64,000 nucleotides of DNA. Source: Knoxdaviesia capensis (lineage: Eukaryota; Ascomycota; Sordariomycetes; Microascales; Gondwanamycetaceae). Each line of letters starts with the position of its first letter. The first letter of the stretch is position 1. Location: positions 186,001 through 250,000 of the forward strand of contig LNGK01000009.1 in the NCBI GenBank assembly GCA_001510575.1, read 5' to 3'. Positions 58,064-64,000 of the stretch are shown in pieces. The translations under genes were made by a program, and so were the position numbers. The notes under the pieces are model-generated. The model was not told the origin of the DNA. It ran no database searches and saw nothing but the letters and a program-made list of their open reading frames with translations.

Positions 58064-59513
58064 AGCGGCTGGCGTGTGCTCGTTGCTGTGTGCACAGGCA
58101 AACAAACCAAAAAGAAATACCGTAGTTCTCTGTCTCCTTTCTTGTCTCTCTCTCTCTCTCTCGTCGAATTCCAACTTTTTGTGCCGCGCTCGATCGATCA
58201 TTCGCGTTCAGAATACCTTCTCTGTCTATCTGTTTCCTGTTTTTTTGTCCCTTTCCTCGTTGGTGGTGTAAACCCGTATCTCATTTTAGTGTCTGTCTGT
58301 TCTCTCTGTCTCTGGTTGTTGGATTCCCGCTCACCAACTTCTTCTTCTCGCTAGTCTGGACTCTCTCCTTCCTTTTCTTTTATACGTGTCAAGTGAGGTA
58401 CAAGGGGAGACATAGAAAAATACACTTTATTCTATTGTCCTATACTGTTAAATTGAAGCAACCGCCCAGGTGGACAGTGATGGCTTACCAACCCTAACCC
58501 TAACATTCCCCGTACATCCCCATCCATTACGCAGTATCCACAACTTCCAGCAACATTCCACAGCGAATTACTTAACCACCCACTTAAATCTTCTATGAAT
58601 CGAGGAAAAAAAAGAAAATGGCCCCAAAAGGCCCCTCCTCTCCCCCAAAGTCTTACACACGACCCGGAACCACATTCCCCCGTCGGAAACCCGCATGTGT
58701 CACTTCACGGCGTTTGGTGAGACACGAAAGCAAAAGGTCGAACCTGCGGACACCCGAAGGACACGCCCCCTCCATGAATTAAGGCGAAAGAAGCAAACAG
58801 AAAAAAAAAACAAAGGGGGGCAAGTCAAAAGAAACGAAGGTTTTCCTGTTGAGACAGGTGATAAAAGCGGAAACGTCCCAAGACCGCATAAGAAAAGAAA
58901 TTCGCACATGAGACAGGGCCGCACACAGAATAGTGGCAGGCCAAGGCCACGTCAGAACAACAACTGGACACAAGAAAAACCAGAAAAACGAGAAGAATGG
59001 ACACAATAGTCGACGGGCCCAAGGCTGCATGCACGCTGCGTTAGATTCACTTCTGACGGAACCTGCCAAGCCGGCCAATCGACGAAGTACTTGCTTGGCG
59101 ATATGTCTAAAGAAAAAAGCCACACACACGGGACTTGGACCGGGCTGGACTTCAGTAGAACACGCACAGAACGTACATCATAGTGTGCGGAGGGAGCTTC
59201 TGTCTTCTTGCATTGGAGAAAATAAAAGGACGAACCGTACAGTTACAAAAACGAAAAAGAAAAAAGAAGGGGAACATATCATGAAAACACCTGGGCCTAA
59301 GAGAAAATAAATATATAGAAAAGCCCCCAATCCGGTATAAAAAGCAACAACCAAAAAACAACCCAACGCACTCATAACAATGATAGAAAAAAAGCGGAAG
59401 AGATGTGTGCACATGAAAGGTATCGTTGACGGACAGCAAAAGAAGAAAAGGGACAAGGAAACGCAAGGAGGCTGATTGGCGGGCTAAAAACAGCGCATAA
59501 AAAAAAGCAGCAT
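58064..59513. other. convergent 3' flanks of NTF2 and carbonic anhydrase
   Basis: 1.45 kb between stop codons. The left third is T/C-rich, the right part A/G-rich, consistent with two opposed 3' regions. An AACCCTAACCCTAAC run is at 58491-58504. No gene seen. Confidence 0.5.
58491..58504 (-). repeat. interstitial telomere-like motif
   Basis: About 2.5 CCCTAA units between two convergent genes. Confidence 0.8.
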
Positions 59514-60415
59514 TTATAGCGGCGTCATGGCGGCTCCGCCGTCCCGGAACACCAGCATGGCGTGCTTGCCACGAACAACCTCCTCGCCGCCGCCCAGACC
59601 GTTGATGCGGCTCAGGCCGTCGGTGCCGAAGCCGAGATCGCGGATGCGGCCGGTGGCGATGTCGAAGAAGCAGCCGTGCACCTGCAGGCCGCGGTCGCGG
59701 ATGGCGTCCTTGACGGTCCAGTTGCCCATGACGACGCCGACGCCCTGCTCGATGTTGATCTCGGCAATGCGGGCCATGCGCGACGTGTCGTCCCGGATGG
59801 CCTCCAGCTCCTCGCGGTAGCGGTTGCGGATGTCGCGCAGCGGGGTCAGCCACAGGTCCAGCACGCCGCCGACCTTGGAGTCGCCGAGAGCGGCAACGCA
59901 GCCTCCGCACGACGAGTGACCGCACACGACGATGTGCTTGACCTTAAGATGGGCAACGGCGTATTCGATCACGGCCGACGTGTTGATGTCGGTGGGCGAG
60001 ATGATGTTGGCGATGTTGCGGTGCACGAACACATCGCCGGGCTGGAGACCAAGAATGGTGGTCTCGGGGCAGCGAGAGTCAGCGCAGCCGAGCCAGACTG
60101 AGGCGGTGAGAAAGACGCCGGGTTAGTGGTTAGTGAATTGGCCACAACCAAACAAGCCCGAGAACTCTTAACGGCAGTAGACTTACGAATGCCGGGGCTC
60201 TGGCCAGAGGCGAGGCCCTTGAAGAAGGAAGGGTTCTGGTGTGCCTTATAACCAGCCCAAGCCTGGTTCGAGCTCAGAGCGTAGTGGAACTTATCCTCTG
60301 TAGAGAAGTGTGAGATACGGTGTTAGTCGAAGATGCATTGGCGGATAATATTCAAGAATAGACTGGGGAAAAGCCCAGAGGAATGGCTTCTCTTACCTCC
60401 GTCGTAAGAAGACAT
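59514..60415 (-). CDS. beta-class carbonic anhydrase
   Basis: Spliced model complement(59514..60097, 60187..60297, 60397..60415), 237 residues. It interconverts CO2 and bicarbonate, feeding carboxylases and CO2 sensing. The zinc ligands of the beta class are present: Cys48 (GCADSR), His104 and Cys107 (CGHSSCGG). The Asp50-Arg52 dyad that controls active-site opening is also present. HRNIANI and LGLQPGDVFV are typical family segments. Exon 1 encodes only MSSYDG plus one base. The joins are phase 1 (G|AG, then C|TC) and only the spliced frame puts LWLGCADSRC together. There is no targeting peptide, so a cytosolic location is likely. A GA-rich leader and promoter lie upstream. Confidence 0.95.
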
Positions 60416-62339
60416 TTTGTGCTGGGGTTGGAAGGGAGTTTCTAGGGAAAGAAAAGAAGGAATAAGGATGCGAGAAGGGGGAAGAAGAAGCACTGAAATA
60501 CTTCAAGAAGTGAGAATCCCCTCTTTTTCTTGAGAATAAAATCGGTGGTGTGGGCGGCACGAAAGAGGAGCCGGGCGAAGGAGCTAAGGGCCGTAACGAA
60601 GTGGATGCAGGACGAAGTTCGGCGGAGTTCAGGGTAGACCGAGATGGAAGATGTGGCCACGGGGGATGAATCAAACGGTGATTAGGTTGACACAGGGTGG
60701 GCTGGCCTGGGATGTAAGCGAGGAGTCGCGATAAGCCACCGAGAGCCAGAGCAAGGAGAGAAAAACACAACGAGGAGTTGAATTGTGCGCAGTGGAGGCG
60801 TCAATGCAGGTTGATGTGGGATGGCGTTGGGCCGGTGGTGATTAGGAGACAGTGCTGGCCGGCAGCTGAAGAGGACAAAAAGAGGAGAAAAATGTCAATT
60901 GGGGGGGGGAGAACTTTTGTCGATTCGGAGCCGAATGAGCTGATGTGGTCGAAGGAACGCTGCTGGGGTGATTGTGTGTCTTAGTATTATATATTTCGCA
61001 GATTGGGGTTTTTCTAACGCGTGTGGGGGGAAGAGGAGATGGGTGGGAACGTGGGTGATAAGGGAGACTCTGTGCTGCAAACACCACTAGACTCCAAAAA
61101 TGGAAGAATGTTGAGGAGTGGAGATGACTGGCGGAGGATTCCACTCACAGACGACTCAACAGTGAGTGACTGTGTGCGGTTGGTGAGAAGGGAGCAGGAT
61201 CAGGGTTGGCTAGGGTTCAATGCTGGGCGAGAGGGAAGGAAGGAAGGAGACAAGATAAACACATACATTGAGCCACAGGAATGTGTAGAGAGATAAAGAA
61301 GAGACACTTACTAAAGGTAAGACTTAGTGAGAGGTGAAGAGGAGACGAGAGAGAGAGAGGAAGAAAAAAAGAAGGGAGGGAAAAGAGAAGAAGAGGGAAG
61401 ACGGGGAGAATATAATAGATGGGGGGAATAAGAAGCTTTTGTATTGGGAAGGCAAAGAAAGATTACACAAAGGATACTGGATATAAGAATAATATGCAAT
61501 TGTGTGGGAGTTATGTATGTAACCGCTATAGCAGGGTGTTTAAGAGGGAAAGACCGACCTGGGGGTGAAGGGAAGGGAAGGAAGGAGCAACGGCCTTGTT
61601 TGCAGAGAGTGTGGGAAGGAGCAACTGCAGTTTGGGTGGGAGAGAATCCACACACACCACACGAGCTACCACTCCACTCCAGGAGAGGGAAGGAACGACA
61701 TCTTGGGGGAAGGAGACGCCGACACAACGAGCTCGTGCGTTTCGCTCCTCCTGCACCTTTTGCTTCGCTCTCGCGCGCACCTTCTCCGTTCTGTCCAACT
61801 TTGGCTTATTTACGCAAAAGTGGAGGGTGGGTGCGTGTGGAGAAGGGGCCATGGGGGAGAAGGGGGTGGGGGGGGGTGTTGTTGCCTCTGTTGGGCGTGG
61901 GTTGCACCTGCTTCTCGCCTACCCACGCATATCCTGGGCGATGGTGACGACGTTTTGTTAACTTTGGACGACTTTTGATATCTCGAGATCGCGCCGGCTT
62001 TCTGGCATCGCTGGCTTCTTCGTCTCTTTCCAAACTTGCTAGCCACGAGGCTGTTGTTGTGCTAGTGCCTGGCGGTGAAGTTGCCGGTGGAATATCTGTA
62101 CGAATGCATTTACCAACAAGATTCGAGGGTTAATAGCAGAGGTCAGCTCCTAGCGGTTCTCCGGCGCATTACTCTCATCTGAGGCACTCCTCCATCTTCT
62201 TCACACATGCACGGCGCATCACTCCTGTTTGGCGATCTTGGATTGGCAAAAGAGCAATCTTTGCTTTGCCGGGGAAGGGAGCCAGGGTGGAAACATAGAG
62301 CCAGTTGTGGGACTCTGCCTGGAGGTGCGCTACTGAGGA

Positions 62340-62378
62340 CAGTACTGTACTGTACTGTAGTGAGTACTGTACTGCCCG
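62340..62378. repeat. TACTG pentamer repeat
   Basis: Three or more tandem TACTG units, an AGTGAG interruption, then two more; related to the AGTAC units at 63891-63907. Confidence 0.75.
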
Positions 62379-63740
62379 TATACGTGCAATGGTACAGTGC
62401 TTTCAACTGCAACAAGGGATCCGGCAACCTTGAGTACCGACATGGAGTCCGGGGGAATGAGCGAGAGAGCGATGCACCGGGGCCAGGGCTAGGAAGACGA
62501 TGATGCCCTGCGAATTGATGTGAGATGGCAAGGGGGAGGGAGGGAAGAGGAGCAGTACCAAAACAGCCTGCCAATGCAGCCAGTCACAGACGGCGTATCG
62601 ACCATCAAGTGTTTGTGTGAGTGCCTGTGTCTCAACAGTAAGGGGAGAAGGAGAAGATACCAGGGGAAGGCTATAATGCTGCCAGCATGCACTCAACAGT
62701 CTTTCGAAGTGCGGGACGGGGACGGAACAGTTTGCTTGGAATACCGACCTGTGCATGCAGACAGGCCGCCGAAAAAACATTAAGACTTTTCTGACACTCC
62801 AGTTGATGAACGGGCATCGCATATACAGTACACTCACCCTTTAGTGTCCTGCCTCCTCTATGCGGCGCCAATGGTTTCCTCCGACTGCTCTTTGTCTTTC
62901 CCTCTTGTGCATTTCTTGGCGGGTCTGAGGAAATGTCGGGGTTCCGTGCTGGTGCCAAGATGCAGGCCATTCAGGGTTTACAGGATATAGGCAAAGAGAT
63001 ACAGGGCTAGAAGGATTGATATTACTGCGTGTCCCCACTATCCATGGGTTCGCGCCGCCAGAAGTGCAGATGAGTCCGATATCTGATATGCGCTGGGTCA
63101 CGCGGGTCAAGGTCAGCGACAGGGAGTGTGGCTGCGAGTTCGCGACCCAAAAGGAGGAAGAAACGTGCCCAGCGGGATCAGGGGGCTTGGAAGACAGGCG
63201 GGGAGAACGGCCAGATTCAGTGGCCAGAGGCACAAGTGTGATGGTCGAACCGGAACGTACTACCGACTGTGCCTTTCAGACATTACGCCTCTGACGAGAC
63301 TGGCGGGCTATATATGAGTTAGTTATAGAGAACACAAAAAAGAGAAGGATCTGGAAAGCCCGCAAACATGGGAAGTTCTGGAATGTCCTTGCGCCCGACC
63401 TTGTTCAATTTTAGAAGGCGCTGGTGGCTCCGTGGATTCCGTGCGACTGTATAACCTTCACCCAAACCGTGCGACTCCCCTATATCATGTAGATAGATAT
63501 TCCATCCACCCACCCCAATTAGCACACAGCACGACCGTATATAAGCGCCTTGGGGAATTACCTCTCTTTCACGATATACCCATATTTGGCGACTGAAAAA
63601 AACAAAACCAAACCAAAAGGCAAAAACAGGAGGCCGGGACGTGCGAACCTGATGCGATCCAGGGACTGTCGATCCCAGAGTTCCACGTCACAGGTGTTTG
63701 CTTGTTACACGTTTGTGCCTCTCTTCGAAAGGGCCCGCGC

Positions 63741-63766
63741 TTTTTTTTTTTTCTTTTTTTTTTTTT
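63741..63766. repeat. poly-T tract
   Basis: Two T runs of 12-13 separated by one C. Confidence 0.9.
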
Positions 63767-64000
63767 GGGGCCGTTTTGTGTGCATGTGAATGTGACGCTG
63801 TGACACTTCAGATGGACTCTTCAGGCCAACTGCTTGCTGTACGGTACATACTGAGGTGACCGTCCTTTTTGAACCGTGAATGGCGACACTGTACAGTACA
63901 GTACAGGCCAAGTGCCGATATTGCCCGCCGCTGGCTGGCCGTCGGGCCTGAGATGCGGGCTTTTTCGTGCTCTTCCCTCGAATTTCCAAAGTGTGTGCAC

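Larger units (their letters stand above)
60416..64000. other. intergenic, no gene seen
   Basis: 3.6 kb upstream of the carbonic anhydrase gene, extending to the window edge. The plus strand is purine-rich from 60420 to about 61620. It holds a GGCTAGGGTT motif near 61208, a TACTG pentamer cluster (62340-62378), a second one at 63891-63907, and a poly-T tract (63741-63766). Short frames in it lack family features. Confidence 0.45.

Noticed and set aside
1..64000. tRNA, rRNA, CRISPR arrays, transposons with terminal repeats
   Set aside because: I looked for B-box sequences, spaced repeats and transposase/reverse-transcriptase motifs and found nothing convincing. A tRNAscan or RepeatMasker run could still detect short or degraded ones.

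Overview
The window looks like nuclear DNA of a filamentous ascomycete, probably Pezizomycotina. The genes are GC-rich with short spliceosomal introns: GT donors (often GTAAGT or GTATGT), CTAAC-like branch points and AG ends, mostly 70-210 bp. Several products are families I know from filamentous ascomycetes, namely an Imp2/Cdc15-type F-BAR protein, a DUF7924-like protein and a non-reducing style NRPS. TTAGGG-type motifs are scattered between genes. There is no prokaryotic operon structure, CRISPR array, rRNA or insertion sequence that I can see. Exon boundaries below were worked out by reading splice sites by eye and checking that reading frames join.

Layout. 1.3-2.6 kb (-): orphan seven-span membrane protein. 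2.6-8.9 kb: gene-poor, with a CA microsatellite, an 86-bp tandem duplication and a possible gene remnant beside a telomere-like motif. 8.9-10.8 kb (+): PI-specific phospholipase C. 12.7-15.6 kb (+): OPT2-like oligopeptide transporter. 16.0-17.1 kb (-): single-span RING-H2 protein. 19.0-21.3 kb (-): DUF7924-like protein with a PD-(D/E)XK-type motif. 23.1-30.9 kb (-): 2613-residue NRPS-like protein. 31.7-32.9 kb (-): alpha/beta hydrolase of the HSL type. 34.3-41.7 kb (-): NOT1, scaffold of CCR4-NOT. 43.9-47.5 kb (+): F-BAR/SH3 cytokinesis protein. 48.3-49.8 kb (+): seipin. 53.2-55.2 kb (+): conserved uncharacterised protein. 57.1-58.1 kb (+): NTF2. 59.5-60.4 kb (-): beta-carbonic anhydrase. 60.4-64 kb: no gene seen.

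Most genes are unlinked housekeeping functions: mRNA decay and deadenylation, nuclear import of Ran-GDP, lipid-droplet biogenesis, cytokinesis, CO2/bicarbonate exchange, lipid signalling and peptide uptake. They do not form a pathway.

The most unusual item is the NRPS-like gene. Its reading frame is uninterrupted over 7.8 kb and its T, E, C, A, T, C, T folds are still traceable. Yet every catalytic signature I could align is substituted: all three carrier-protein serines, the key histidines of the E domain and both C domains, the adenylation P-loop and the adenylation TGD aspartate. This is best explained as a non-catalytic pseudo-NRPS kept for another role, or a very recently relaxed gene. 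No tailoring enzymes, regulator or exporter flank it.
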